From SZAS-79 sp963844255 (GTDB lineage Bacteria > Pseudomonadota > Gammaproteobacteria > Burkholderiales > SG8-39): DNA of 64,000 nucleotides. Position 1 is the first letter of the stretch; each line of letters starts with the position of its first letter. Of this stretch, positions 9,541-19,056 are shown in pieces. The position numbers were made by a program, and so were the translations under genes. The stretch covers positions 124,001 to 188,000 of the forward strand of contig CAWJNP010000024.1 of the NCBI GenBank assembly GCA_963844255.1. The letters run 5' to 3'. The notes beneath the pieces were generated by a model. The model was not told where the DNA came from and ran no database searches. It saw only the letters and a program-made list of their open reading frames with translations.

Positions 9541-10227
9541 TCAGGAATGTTGCGGGACGGGGGAACGACGGCGGTTCTGCAGTCGCGCAAGTCCCAGCGT
9601 CCCGAGGATCGCCACGATATAGACCGGCCATTCGGGAAGACGCGCGACTTCGAACCAGGCTTTCACGAAGGGCTCGCTGCAAACCATCTTGGCCGCGGTC
9701 CAGGCGAGCACCGCGCCGCCGACGTAGACGATCGAGGGAAAGCGCTCGATCCACTTGAGGATCATGGTCGATCCCCAGATCACGATCGGAATCGAGATCA
9801 GCAGGCCGCAGACGACCAGCAATGCACTGCCGCTTGCGGCGCCGGCCACGGCGAGGACATTGTCCAATCCCATGACGGCATCGGCGATGACGATGGTCTG
9901 CATCGCGCCCCAGAACGAGGCGGCGGGCTTGAAATCGTGTCCGTCGTTGTCCTGCTGGGTCAGCAGGCGGTGCGCAATCCACAGCAGCATCAGCCCGCCG
10001 GCGAGCATCAGGCCGGGCACCTTGAGCAGCCACACCACGCCCAGGGTGAGTACGCTGCGCACCACGATCGCGCCCAGTGTGCCCCAGACGATCGCGCGGT
10101 TCTTGAGATGCGGCGGAAGGTTGCGCGCGGCAAGCGCGATTACGATCGCATTGTCGCCGGCCAGCACCAGATCGATGACGACGATGGCGGCGAGCGCAGA
10201 CAGAAATTCGGGCGTGAACAGGTCCAT
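9541..10227 (-). CDS. TerC/YjbE-family membrane protein (metal ion handling)
   Basis: A 228-residue TerC-family integral membrane protein with about seven hydrophobic segments. The two intramembrane acidic motifs of the family are present (LVLAGDNAIVIAL and IADAVMGLDNVLAV). Relatives such as Alx and YkoY take part in manganese export or supply to exported proteins, and many are governed by yybP-ykoY riboswitches. Such a riboswitch lies 170 bp upstream here but points the other way, so this gene is not its downstream target. The start ATG 10227 is followed immediately by the first membrane helix. Confidence 0.9.
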   Translation of the reverse strand: MDLFTPEFLSALAAIVVIDLVLAGDNAIVIALAARNLPPHLKNRAIVWGTLGAIVVRSVLTLGVVWLLKVPGLMLAGGLMLLWIAHRLLTQQDNDGHDFKPAASFWGAMQTIVIADAVMGLDNVLAVAGAASGSALLVVCGLLISIPIVIWGSTMILKWIERFPSIVYVGGAVLAWTAAKMVCSEPFVKAWFEVARLPEWPVYIVAILGTLGLARLQNRRRSPVPQHS

Positions 10228-10357
10228 CGGTGGCTCCGTAAATGCGTGTGCCGATTATGCAAACCCCGCCGGCGACGCGGCATGAAACATCGCAATCCCG
10301 GCCGGCGCGCGAGGGCGTCATCACGAAGTGCAATGCAGGCACACTGCATCGATTATT

Positions 10358-10386
10358 TGTTGCAATGGAAATTCCGTTTTGATAAT
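10358..10386 (+). promoter_or_regulatory. Putative sigma70 promoter for the riboswitch transcript
   Basis: TTGTTG (10358-10363), a 17-base spacer and GATAAT (10381-10386) form a good -35/-10 pair. They sit directly upstream of the riboswitch start on the plus strand. This supports plus-strand transcription of the leader. I see nothing else in 10228-10357. Confidence 0.55.
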
Positions 10387-10395
10387 CTTCGTCCA

Positions 10396-10499
10396 CCCCA
10401 AAGGGGAGTAGCTTTTCGCAGGACGGCCGTCATCACGGGAGGTGTTCCGCCCCGGTCGCCCTGGCGGCGTGAAACCACGTTGCAAGCGAGACCTTTGCC
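10396..10499 (+). promoter_or_regulatory. yybP-ykoY (Mn2+-sensing) riboswitch aptamer
   Basis: The conserved cores are present in order: AAAGGGGAGTAGC (10400-10411) on the 5' side, CCGTCATCACGG in the middle loop region, and GCGAGACCTTTGCC (10486-10499) on the 3' side, whose CCTTTG pairs with CAAAGG to close P1. This matches the signature of manganese riboswitches upstream of alx, mntP and ykoY. The 3' arm of P1 is also the 5' arm of a perfect terminator hairpin, so the design is metal-bound aptamer = read-through. Downstream lies an HTH-only LysR gene, not a transporter. Confidence 0.88.
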
Positions 10500-10522
10500 A
10501 GTCAGGCAAAGGTCTTTTTGTT
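10489..10522 (+). terminator. Riboswitch-controlled terminator
   Basis: An 11-bp perfect stem (AGACCTTTGCC, loop AGTCA, GGCAAAGGTCT) is followed by TTTTGTTT. Its 5' arm overlaps the 3' strand of the aptamer closing helix, so the two structures are mutually exclusive. It ends about 67 bases before the LysR fragment start. Confidence 0.9.
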
Positions 10523-10588
10523 TGCGCGAGACCCCGGCCTGTTTGCAGAGGAAATTCGCGCAAGCGCTTGCAACAGGAGTCCAATCTC

Positions 10589-10963
10589 ATGCGTCACGCC
10601 GCAATCCGCCGCTACTTCCGCCACGGCATGCTCCCGCAACTGATGGTGTTCGAGGCCGTCGCCCGCCTCGGCAGTTTCACCCGCGCCGGCGAGGAGCTTT
10701 GCCTCGCCCAGCCCACGGTCTCCGTACAGGTCCGCAAACTCACCGAGACCGTCGGCCTGCCGCTGTTCGAATCGCCCGGGAGGAAGGTCGTGCTCACCGA
10801 TGGCGGCCGCGAACTGTATGAAACCGTGCAGGTGCTGTTTCGCTTTTTCATCGCGGCCGAAGAGCGTCTGGAAGCACTGCGCGGGCTGCGCGGCGTGCGC
10901 GAAGTGCGGCGCGAATCGTTCTGCGGCCCACTGCTCGAAGGCGCTGCCGCTCCCGTAAAATAG
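10589..10963 (+). CDS. HTH-only LysR-family protein (truncated)
   Basis: The 124-residue product contains the LysR winged helix-turn-helix (QLMVFEAVARLGSFTRAGEE, then QPTVSVQVRKLTETVGLPLF) and the start of the linker helix, but no ligand-binding domain. A full LysR protein has about 300 residues. The sequence resembles the CbbR-like branch. CAGGAG precedes the ATG at 10589, so it looks translatable. It lies downstream of the manganese riboswitch and 5 bp before an acyl-CoA synthetase. It may be a remnant of deletion or rearrangement, or a small DNA-binding regulator; the missing domain is not found in other frames. Confidence 0.7.
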   Translation: MRHAAIRRYFRHGMLPQLMVFEAVARLGSFTRAGEELCLAQPTVSVQVRKLTETVGLPLFESPGRKVVLTDGGRELYETVQVLFRFFIAAEERLEALRGLRGVREVRRESFCGPLLEGAAAPVK

Positions 10964-10968
10964 AGGCG

Positions 10969-12630
10969 ATGAACCGAGTCGAACTGGCCATTGCGCAGGG
11001 CGGGCGCGAGCCACCGCTGCAGGACATCCGCATGGGAGACGTGCTCTCACAGGCGGTAGCACGCTTTCCCGCGCGCGAAGCAGTCGTCAGCGTATGGCAG
11101 CACCGCACGCTGACATTCCAGGCGCTGGAAGAAGCCGTCGATCAGGCCGCGGCGGCGCTGCTGGCGCAGGGAATCGCTGCGCAGGACCGGGTCGGCATCT
11201 GGAGCACGAACCGGCTGGAGTGGGTGATCGTGCAGTTCGCCGTAGCCAGGATCGGCGCGATCCTCGTAAACATCAATCCGGCGCTCCGACAGGCCGAACT
11301 GGCCTACGTGATCGGACATTCCGGCTGCAAGGCGCTGTTCCTCGCGCCAGCCGTGCGCGCTTTCAACTGCATCGAGGCGGCCGTTTCGGTGCGCGGACAA
11401 TCGCCCACCCTCGAGCACCTCTTCCTTCTGGACGACAGCGTGCATGCCGATGCCATGCGCTGGTCGGATTTCATGGCCGCGGCCGGGCGCACCGATCCTG
11501 CGGCATTGGCGCGGGCCGCGGAGGCTGTCACGCCCCGGTCAGCCGTCAGCATCCAGTACACCTCGGGCACCACGGGCGCGCCCAAAGGCGCGACCCTGTC
11601 CCACGCGAACCTCGTCAACAACGGCAATCAGATCGGCGCGCGCCTCGGCCTGACGTCCGAGGACCGGATCTGCCTGCCGGTGCCCATGTTCCACTGCTTC
11701 GGCATGGTCGTCGGCGTGCTGGGCGCGTTTGCGCACGGCGCGACGGTGGTGTTTCCCGGCGAATCGTTCGAGGCGGGCGCCTGCCTTTCGACCATCGCGG
11801 ACCAGCGCTGCACGGCGGTCTACGGCGTGCCGATGATGTTCATCGCCATGCTCAACCACCCGGACTTCGACCCCGCGCGGCTGACCTCGCTGCGCACCGG
11901 CCTGATGGGCGGCGCGCCCTGCCCGGCGGAAGTGCTGCGCGCGGTCACGGAAAAGATGCATATGCGCGAGGTCGCCGTCGTGTACGGCATGACGGAAACC
12001 TCGCCGATCTCCACCCAGGGCTCGCGCGGCGACAGCTTCGAGCAGCGCGTGAAAACCGTCGGCAGCGTGCTGCCGCACATCGAAGTCAAGATCGTGGACC
12101 CCGCCACCGGCGAGACCCTGCCGATCGGCGCGCAGGGCGAGTTCTGCGCGAGCGGCTACCACGTCATGCTGGGTTACTGGGACAACCCGGACGCCACCGC
12201 AAAGGCGATCGACGCGGAAGGCTGGATGCATTCGGGCGACCTGGCGATGATGCGCGAGGATCGCTACGTGGCGATCGTGGGGCGTATCAAGGACATCGTG
12301 ATCCGTGGCGGGGAAAACATCTTCCCGCGCGAAATCGAGGAATTCCTGCATACCCTGCCCGAGATCGCCGAGGCGCAGGTGTTCGGGATACCGGACGCGC
12401 TCTACGGCGAGCAGGTCTGCGCATGGATACGGCTGCGTCCGGGTGCGACGCTCGATGCCGACGGCCTGCGCGCAAAATGCAGGGGGCAGATCGCCAGCTT
12501 CAAGATTCCGGCCTTCGTGCGGTTCGTTGACGAATTCCCCACCACCGCAAGCGGCAAGGTGCAGAAATTCCGCATGAGCGCGATGGAAGTCGAGGCGCGC
12601 GAAAGATCGCCGGCGGCAACGGCCGGCTGA
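10969..12630 (+). CDS. AMP-dependent acyl-CoA synthetase
   Basis: A 553-residue ANL-superfamily ligase that activates a carboxylic acid to acyl-AMP and then the CoA thioester. Motifs: P-loop YTSGTTGAPKGATLSH (about 188-203), VVYGMTETSPIS (about 335-345), GWMHSGDLA and GRIKDIVIRGGENIFP (about 420-450), and the C-terminal lysine in TTASGKVQKF (about 525). Together these resemble medium- or long-chain fatty acyl-CoA synthetases of the FadD3/YngI type. The exact acyl substrate cannot be read. It lies 5 bp after the LysR fragment and is possibly on the same riboswitch-led transcript. Confidence 0.9.
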   Translation: MNRVELAIAQGGREPPLQDIRMGDVLSQAVARFPAREAVVSVWQHRTLTFQALEEAVDQAAAALLAQGIAAQDRVGIWSTNRLEWVIVQFAVARIGAILVNINPALRQAELAYVIGHSGCKALFLAPAVRAFNCIEAAVSVRGQSPTLEHLFLLDDSVHADAMRWSDFMAAAGRTDPAALARAAEAVTPRSAVSIQYTSGTTGAPKGATLSHANLVNNGNQIGARLGLTSEDRICLPVPMFHCFGMVVGVLGAFAHGATVVFPGESFEAGACLSTIADQRCTAVYGVPMMFIAMLNHPDFDPARLTSLRTGLMGGAPCPAEVLRAVTEKMHMREVAVVYGMTETSPISTQGSRGDSFEQRVKTVGSVLPHIEVKIVDPATGETLPIGAQGEFCASGYHVMLGYWDNPDATAKAIDAEGWMHSGDLAMMREDRYVAIVGRIKDIVIRGGENIFPREIEEFLHTLPEIAEAQVFGIPDALYGEQVCAWIRLRPGATLDADGLRAKCRGQIASFKIPAFVRFVDEFPTTASGKVQKFRMSAMEVEARERSPAATAG

Positions 12631-12642
12631 AGATCAGGCTGG

Positions 12643-13119
12643 TTAGCCGAAGCGCTTCAGGTGCGCCTGGAAACCCGGCGTCGCGTTCTGCCCTTCCGAG
12701 TACTTTTCCAGCAGTCGTGCCACCTTGCCCGCCGGAAAGCCGAGCTGAACGAAGGCCGTTCCACGGTCGAACACTTCCGCATACTGCGCAATCAGTCCGT
12801 CCTGCAACTGCATCACCGAGATTCCCTCGAACACGATCGGCTTGCCCGCCGAGCCGGGCACCTTCGAGCGGTAACTGAAGCGGTAACGCGCATAGCCGGT
12901 TTTTCCGTCCGACAGCGGCTCGAAGAACTCCCAGCGGTACTGTTCACCGCCCTCGTGGAAACGCCCGAGCATCTCGGCGATCGCCGCGCGGCCACGGTGA
13001 GCGCCGAAAAAATAGTCGTCGTAGACGCCGTCCGGCGTGAACAGCGCGCCGAGTCCCGCGCCGTCGTTGGCGGCCACGCTGGCGGCGAATTTTTCGAGCA
13101 AGGAATCGAATGCAGCCAT
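12643..13119 (-). CDS. NTF2-like/SnoaL-fold protein
   Basis: A 158-residue protein with the alpha+beta cone fold pattern of SnoaL-like proteins (LLEKFAASVAANDGAGLGALFTPDGVYDDYFFG, then GRAAIAEMLGRFHEGG). The family includes ketosteroid isomerase-like enzymes and non-catalytic ligand binders; no specific catalytic set can be assigned. The start is one of two adjacent ATGs; 13119 is better spaced from GGAGG than 13122. The open frame upstream runs through the tRNA gene and is not coding. It is convergent with the acyl-CoA synthetase. Confidence 0.7.
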   Translation of the reverse strand: MAAFDSLLEKFAASVAANDGAGLGALFTPDGVYDDYFFGAHRGRAAIAEMLGRFHEGGEQYRWEFFEPLSDGKTGYARYRFSYRSKVPGSAGKPIVFEGISVMQLQDGLIAQYAEVFDRGTAFVQLGFPAGKVARLLEKYSEGQNATPGFQAHLKRFG

Positions 13120-13160
13120 CATGCCTCCATGGCGTTGTGTTTCTGCGGCTCCATGGAACC

Positions 13161-13236
13161 TGGTGCCGGCTAGAGGAGTCGAACCCCCGACCTTCTGATT
13201 ACAAATCAGCTGCTCTACCAACTGAGCTAAGCCGGC
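13161..13236 (-). tRNA. tRNA-Thr (anticodon UGU)
   Basis: A complete 76-nt cloverleaf on the minus strand: acceptor GCCGGCT/AGCCGGC, D arm with TAGCTCAGTTGGTAGAGC, anticodon stem GCTGA/TCAGA (one imperfect closing pair) with loop TTTGTAA giving anticodon TGT, T arm GGGGGTTCGACTCC, and an encoded 3' CCA. It is very close to the E. coli tRNA-Thr(UGU). Confidence 0.96.
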
Positions 13237-13286
13237 CCGTGCAGGGCGGAAGTATAACGAAGCGGACAGTGTATCCTTCCAACCTG

Positions 13287-13805
13287 ATGAAAAAATTCAG
13301 CATCTTGAGCGTTCGCGGCAGTTTCGCCGCTGGCGCCGCGGCCTGCGCGCTGCTGCTCGGCTTCGGTTTCTTCCTGCAGTACGTCAGCGGCCAGAATCCC
13401 TGCCCGCTGTGCCTGATCCAGCGCGGATTCTATTTCGGCCTGCTGTTCGTGTTTGCGGCTGGCGCGCTGCACGGCCCGAAGCGCATTGGGGCAATCCTCT
13501 ATGGCCTGTTCGCGCTGCTGCTGGCCGGCGGCGGCGCGGCCACGGCCGGCCGCCAGGTCTGGCTGCAGCACCTTCCGGCCGACAAGGTGCCGGCCTGCGG
13601 CCCGGACCTGTACTTCATGATGGAAAACTTCCCGCTGGCAAAGATGATCAGCAAGCTCTTTCAGGGCTCAGGCGAGTGCGCCGAAGTGACCTGGCGCTTC
13701 CTCGGCCTGTCGATCGCGGAATGGTCGCTGGGCTGGTTCGTGCTGTTTGCCGCGATCGCGCTGTCCGCGATGCTGCGTCGCGAGCGCAAGTCGTTCTTCG
13801 CCTAG
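13287..13805 (+). CDS. dsbB: Disulfide bond formation protein DsbB
   Basis: A 172-residue four-helix inner-membrane protein that reoxidises DsbA and passes electrons to quinone. The first redox pair is CPLC (NPCPLCLIQRGFYF, about residues 41-44) and the second is the pair around ACGPDLYF and GECAEVTW in the second periplasmic loop (about 108-130). The membrane segments fall at about 10-30, 45-65, 70-90 and 145-165. The start ATG 13287 is preferred over ORF starts further upstream that run through the tRNA-Thr gene. It appears to be a single-gene unit. Confidence 0.92.
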   Translation: MKKFSILSVRGSFAAGAAACALLLGFGFFLQYVSGQNPCPLCLIQRGFYFGLLFVFAAGALHGPKRIGAILYGLFALLLAGGGAATAGRQVWLQHLPADKVPACGPDLYFMMENFPLAKMISKLFQGSGECAEVTWRFLGLSIAEWSLGWFVLFAAIALSAMLRRERKSFFA

Positions 13806-13830
13806 AGACGAAGGTGGTCTGTCGCACTGG

Positions 13831-13907
13831 TGTATCGGTATTGATACACAAATTGCCCTGCAACCCGCGCCAGTACTTGTGTTGTCTGAATACTTCTTTA
13901 TAAATTG
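13831..13907. repeat. Intergenic repeat, copy 2
   Basis: This is the partner of 66-142. It begins with TGTATCGGTATTGATACA, in which TGTATC and GATACA are perfect 6-base inverted arms, then CACAAATTG and a T/A-rich tail. Its right edge overlaps the last few codons of the DUF934 gene on the opposite strand. It lies between dsbB and that gene's stop codon. Confidence 0.45.
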
Positions 13908-14297
13908 GGTCCAGCCGAAGCCACCCTCCGGCGAAACAGCGGCACGGGCCGCTCGACCGACGCCTGGTAGGCCTCGCTGAAATCCCCGAACCGCGACAGG
14001 GCGGCATCGAGCAATTTCTCCTCCGCAGGGGCGAAGGCGTCGAAGCCGCAGCGCAAGAGGTATGAAATATTGTCCGGCAGGATCTCGCCCACGGCCCGGA
14101 TCTCGCCCGTGTAGCCGTGGCGTTCGCGCAGCAGGCGCGCGAGCGAATAACCGCGCCCGTCGGTGAACTGCGGGAAATCGATCGCGATCACTTCGAGTTC
14201 GTCGAGGCGACCCGCAAGCACGGCGGGATCGTCTGCCGGCGAGAGCAGCACCCCGGGCTCGCCGTCCCAGTCAGCGAGCGAGACGAGCCGCTCGCCC

Positions 14298-16007
<1,710 letters not shown>

Positions 16008-16103
16008 GCCCGCGTATTCGGACTGCGGATGGTAAGAGCGACTACATAGAACTTAAAAGACTATTTTGTTTGTTTTACATATCTAAAGGTTATATAGTGC
16101 GCC

Positions 16104-17048
16104 ATGAAGCTTCAGCAACTGCGCTATGCCGTCGAGGTCGTCCGCCAGGGACTGAACGTGTCTGCGGCGGCCGAATCGCTGCACACCTCCCAGCCCGGGG
16201 TCAGCAAGCAGATCCGGTTGCTCGAAGAGGAACTGGGGATCGAGATCTTCGAGCGCCACGGCAAGCGTGTCGTCGCAGTCACGGAGCCGGGGCGTGCCGT
16301 CCTGGCGATCGCCGAGCGCATCCTCGGCGAAGCAGCCAACCTCAGGCGCGCGGGCGAGGAGTACGCCAACGAGTCCTCCGGCAGCCTGCGCATCGCAACC
16401 ACGCATACGCAGGCACGCTACGCCCTGCCGAAGACGGTGGCCGCGTTCAAGCGCCGGTTTCCGGCGGTGCAGCTCTCGATACACCAGGGCAACCCGACCC
16501 AGCTCTGCGAGCAGGTGCTGCGCGGGGAGGCGGACATCGCCATCGCAACCGAGGCGATCTCCGAGTATGCGGAGCTGGTGTCCCTGCCCTGCTACCAGTG
16601 GAACCGCTGCGTGGTGGTCCCGCCGCGGCATCCGCTGTTGCGCGCGCATCCGCTGACGCTCGAGGCCGTGTCGCGCTATCCGATCATCACCTACGATTTT
16701 GCGTTCGCCGGCCGTTCGCTGGTGAACAAGGCTTTCGAACTGCGCGGCCTCGACCCGAACATCGTGCTCTCCGCGCTGGACGCCGACGTCATCAAGACCT
16801 ATGTAGAGCTCGGCCTGGGGATCGGCATCTTGGCAAAAATGGCGTTCGAGCCGTCTCGCGACCGGACTCTGCGCGCGATCGACGCCTCGCATCTTTTCGA
16901 ATCGAGCACCACGCGGCTGGGCATCCGGCGCGGTGCGTACCTGCGGGGCTACGCCTACGAATTCATCGAACTGTTCGCGCCGCAGCTGGCGCGCAAATCA
17001 GTCGAAGGCGCAGTGCAGGGCGGATCCGGAAGCGACTACCAGCTCTGA
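16104..17048 (+). CDS. cysB: LysR-family regulator CysB
   Basis: A 314-residue CysB/Cbl-type regulator: an N-terminal HTH (MKLQQLRYAVEVVRQGLNVS, then TSQPGVSKQIRLLEEELG) and a two-lobed effector domain with TTHTQARYALP and QGNPTQLCEQVLRGEADIAI, typical of CysB. CysB activates sulfate assimilation genes under sulfur limitation with N-acetylserine as inducer. It diverges from the sulfite reductase gene, its expected target. The A/T-rich spacer 16008-16103 is where binding would occur, though I cannot place an exact site. Confidence 0.92.
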   Translation: MKLQQLRYAVEVVRQGLNVSAAAESLHTSQPGVSKQIRLLEEELGIEIFERHGKRVVAVTEPGRAVLAIAERILGEAANLRRAGEEYANESSGSLRIATTHTQARYALPKTVAAFKRRFPAVQLSIHQGNPTQLCEQVLRGEADIAIATEAISEYAELVSLPCYQWNRCVVVPPRHPLLRAHPLTLEAVSRYPIITYDFAFAGRSLVNKAFELRGLDPNIVLSALDADVIKTYVELGLGIGILAKMAFEPSRDRTLRAIDASHLFESSTTRLGIRRGAYLRGYAYEFIELFAPQLARKSVEGAVQGGSGSDYQL

Positions 17049-17112
17049 GCGCAGCCGGGGCGCAGGCGTGCCGCCTGCGTCAGTCACGCGCGTGACGGAC
17101 ACGCGTGCAGGA

Positions 17113-17556
17113 CTATTTGACCCTGCGCAGCGCGGGGCGGCCGCCCGCGGTGGGTCGCGGTGGTTCGGGTGGCACATCCTGCCCCGAGGACGGCGCGGAA
17201 TTCTCCGCCTCAGCGAGCGTCTGGACCGCGGGCTTGGGTTCGTCGATCTCGAAGGTCATCCCGTGGCCGGTCTCGCGACCGTACAGGGAGTAGACATTCG
17301 CGACGGGCACCGAGATCTGCCTGGCGACGCCGCCGAAGCGTGCGGAGAACTCGACCAGGTCGTTGCCGATCAACATCTTGTGCACGGCCGTGGGCCCGAT
17401 GTTGAGGGTGATCTCGCCGTTCTTCACATACTCGAGCGGCACCTGGGTGCGCGAATCGACCTTGACCGCCAGATGCGGCGTATAGCCGTTGTCCACGCAC
17501 CATTCATACAGGGCGCGCAGCAGATACGGCTTGGTCGGTATTTCCTCGGTCGACAT
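17113..17556 (-). CDS. sspB: ClpXP adaptor SspB
   Basis: A 147-residue protein with the folded SspB domain (KPYLLRALYEWCVDNGYTPH; ITLNIGPTAVHKMLIGND; ARFGGVARQISVPVANVYSLYG) followed by a Pro-rich flexible tail ending in RPALRRVK, the usual ClpX-tethering element. It delivers ssrA-tagged proteins to ClpXP. It lies 24 bp downstream of sspA, the conserved pair. Confidence 0.93.
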   Translation of the reverse strand: MSTEEIPTKPYLLRALYEWCVDNGYTPHLAVKVDSRTQVPLEYVKNGEITLNIGPTAVHKMLIGNDLVEFSARFGGVARQISVPVANVYSLYGRETGHGMTFEIDEPKPAVQTLAEAENSAPSSGQDVPPEPPRPTAGGRPALRRVK

Positions 17557-17580
17557 GCGCTTGTCGGGTCGATGCGCGGA

Positions 17581-18180
17581 CTACTTGCGCATCACCTTCT
17601 CGGAAGGGGTGAGCGCCTCGATGAATGCAGGGCGCGAGAAAATCCGTTCCGCGTATTTCATCAGCGGCGCCGCCGGCTTGCCCAGCCGGATTCCGTAGTG
17701 GTCCAGACGCCAGAGGAGCGGTGCGACCGCCACGTCGAGCATCGTGAAATCGTCGCCGAGCATGTGCTTGGTGCGCGTGAAGATCGGCGCGAGCTCGGTC
17801 AGCCGGTCGGTCACGTGCGCGCGCGCCTTTTCGACCTGCTTCTCCTTGCCCGAATCCAGCGCGTCGATCTGCGAGAACAGTTCGACTTCCATGTTGAACA
17901 GCATCAGGCGCGCGCGCGCGCGCATCACCGGATCGGCCGGCATCAGCTGCGGATGCGGAAAACGCTCGTCGATGTATTCGTTGATGATGTTCGACTCGTA
18001 CAGGACCAGGTCGCGCTCGACCAGCACCGGCAGGCGGTTGTACGGGTTCATCACCGCGATGTCTTCGGGCTTGTTGTACAGGTCGACATCGATCACCTGG
18101 AAGTCCATGCCCTTTTCGTAGAGCACGAAACGGCAGCGGTGGCTGAACGGGCAGGTGGTGCCGGAATAGAGTTGCATCAT
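17581..18180 (-). CDS. sspA: Stringent starvation protein A
   Basis: A 199-residue GST-fold protein without glutathione transferase activity in characterised members. Thioredoxin-like N-terminus: YSGTTCPFSHRCRFVLYEKGMDF; then NPYNRLPVLVERDLVLYESNIINEYID and the helical C-terminal domain with KHMLGDDFTMLDVAVAPLLWRLD. It binds RNA polymerase and reshapes transcription under starvation. It follows petC on the same strand after a terminator, the common betaproteobacterial petABC-sspAB order. Confidence 0.93.
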   Translation of the reverse strand: MMQLYSGTTCPFSHRCRFVLYEKGMDFQVIDVDLYNKPEDIAVMNPYNRLPVLVERDLVLYESNIINEYIDERFPHPQLMPADPVMRARARLMLFNMEVELFSQIDALDSGKEKQVEKARAHVTDRLTELAPIFTRTKHMLGDDFTMLDVAVAPLLWRLDHYGIRLGKPAAPLMKYAERIFSRPAFIEALTPSEKVMRK

Positions 18181-18198
18181 GATGCGGGGACCTTAGAG

Positions 18199-18229
18199 TA
18201 AAAAGCCGGACAGGCTGCCCGTCCGGCTT
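18199..18229 (-). terminator. Terminator after petABC
   Basis: Read on the minus strand, AAGCCGGAC, a 9-base loop and GTCCGGCTT form a perfect 9-bp stem followed by a run of five T. It lies between the petC stop and the sspA start, so sspA needs its own promoter or read-through. Confidence 0.8.
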
Positions 18230-18292
18230 GCAGAAATTGTTTCCCGGTAAGTGAGGGCGCGGAAGGGAAACACGCTGCGCATGCGCGCTTTC

Positions 18293-19039
18293 CTAATGGA
18301 CGTCCTTCCAGAACTGGCTCTTCATCGCGTAGGCGAGAACAAACAGAACACCGAGGAAATACAGCACCACCACGCCAATCTTCTTGCGCGCGTTGGCCGC
18401 GGGCTCGCCCATCCAGACAAGATAATTGACCAGGTCACGCACCGTGGCGTCGTACTGCGTCGTGTTCTGCGAACCCTCGGTCACCTGCGTCCATTTGTAC
18501 TCCACGGACTCGTGACCGCCTTCCTTCGCGACCACGTGCTCGAGCTCGCGCTCGCCCTGCAGCGTCCACAGGACGTGCGGCATGCCGACGTTCGGGAACA
18601 CGGCATTGTTCCAGCCGCTCGCCGCCTTCGGATCGCGATAGAAGGTGCGCAGATAGGTGTAGAGCCAGTCGGCGCCGCGCGAACGGGCGATCACCGGTGA
18701 GGTCGGGCGGCTGCGACGCCGAACCAGGCCTTGCCGTCCTTCGGGCGTCATCGCGATCTTCATCGTGTCGCCGACCTTGTCGCCGGTGAGCATGAGGTTG
18801 TCCTTGATCTGGGATTCGGTCAGGTCGATGTCGCGCAACCGGTTGTAGCGCATGAACTGCGCGCTGTGGCAGTTGAGGCAGTAGTTGACGAAAGTGCGCG
18901 CGCCCGACTGCAGGCTGACGACGTCGTTCGAGTCGATCGGCGCGTGGTCGAGCCGGTAGCCGGCCTCCGATGCCGCGGCAATCTGGGGTCCGAGGCTTGC
19001 AGTAACGGCAAGCAGGAGCGCGATGAGCAGTTTTTTCAT
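18293..19039 (-). CDS. petC: Cytochrome c1 of the bc1 complex (scrambled stretch)
   Basis: The heme c subunit that passes electrons from the Rieske protein to soluble cytochrome c. It has a Sec signal (MKKLLIALLLAVTASLG, about 1-22), the heme motif CLNCH after RTFVNY (about 53-57), the sixth-ligand region with GMPHVLW, and a C-terminal membrane anchor (IGVVVLYFLGVLFVLAYAMK). Between about 18694 and 18740 the protein reads as nonsense, but removing three extra G residues (minus-strand sense) restores the family sequence DGKAWFGVAAPDLTVIARS. The three +1 events cancel, so the frame looks open. Corrected length is about 247 residues. It is the third gene of petABC. Confidence 0.9.
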   Translation of the reverse strand: MKKLLIALLLAVTASLGPQIAAASEAGYRLDHAPIDSNDVVSLQSGARTFVNYCLNCHSAQFMRYNRLRDIDLTESQIKDNLMLTGDKVGDTMKIAMTPEGRQGLVRRRSRPTSPVIARSRGADWLYTYLRTFYRDPKAASGWNNAVFPNVGMPHVLWTLQGERELEHVVAKEGGHESVEYKWTQVTEGSQNTTQYDATVRDLVNYLVWMGEPAANARKKIGVVVLYFLGVLFVLAYAMKSQFWKDVH

Positions 19040-19056
19040 TGTCGTGGTCTCCGCGC

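Noticed and set aside
9541..10499. terC as direct target of the yybP-ykoY riboswitch
   Set aside because: Conserved aptamer boxes, promoter and terminator T run are all on the plus strand, while terC is transcribed from the minus strand.
9202..10821. 539-codon plus-strand frame across uspA, terC and the riboswitch
   Set aside because: It runs antisense to two recognisable genes and through the riboswitch and its terminator. Composition is typical of a shadow frame.
13120..13221. N-terminal extension of the NTF2-like protein
   Set aside because: The extension reads through the tRNA-Thr gene; the ATG with GGAGG just upstream gives the family N-terminus.
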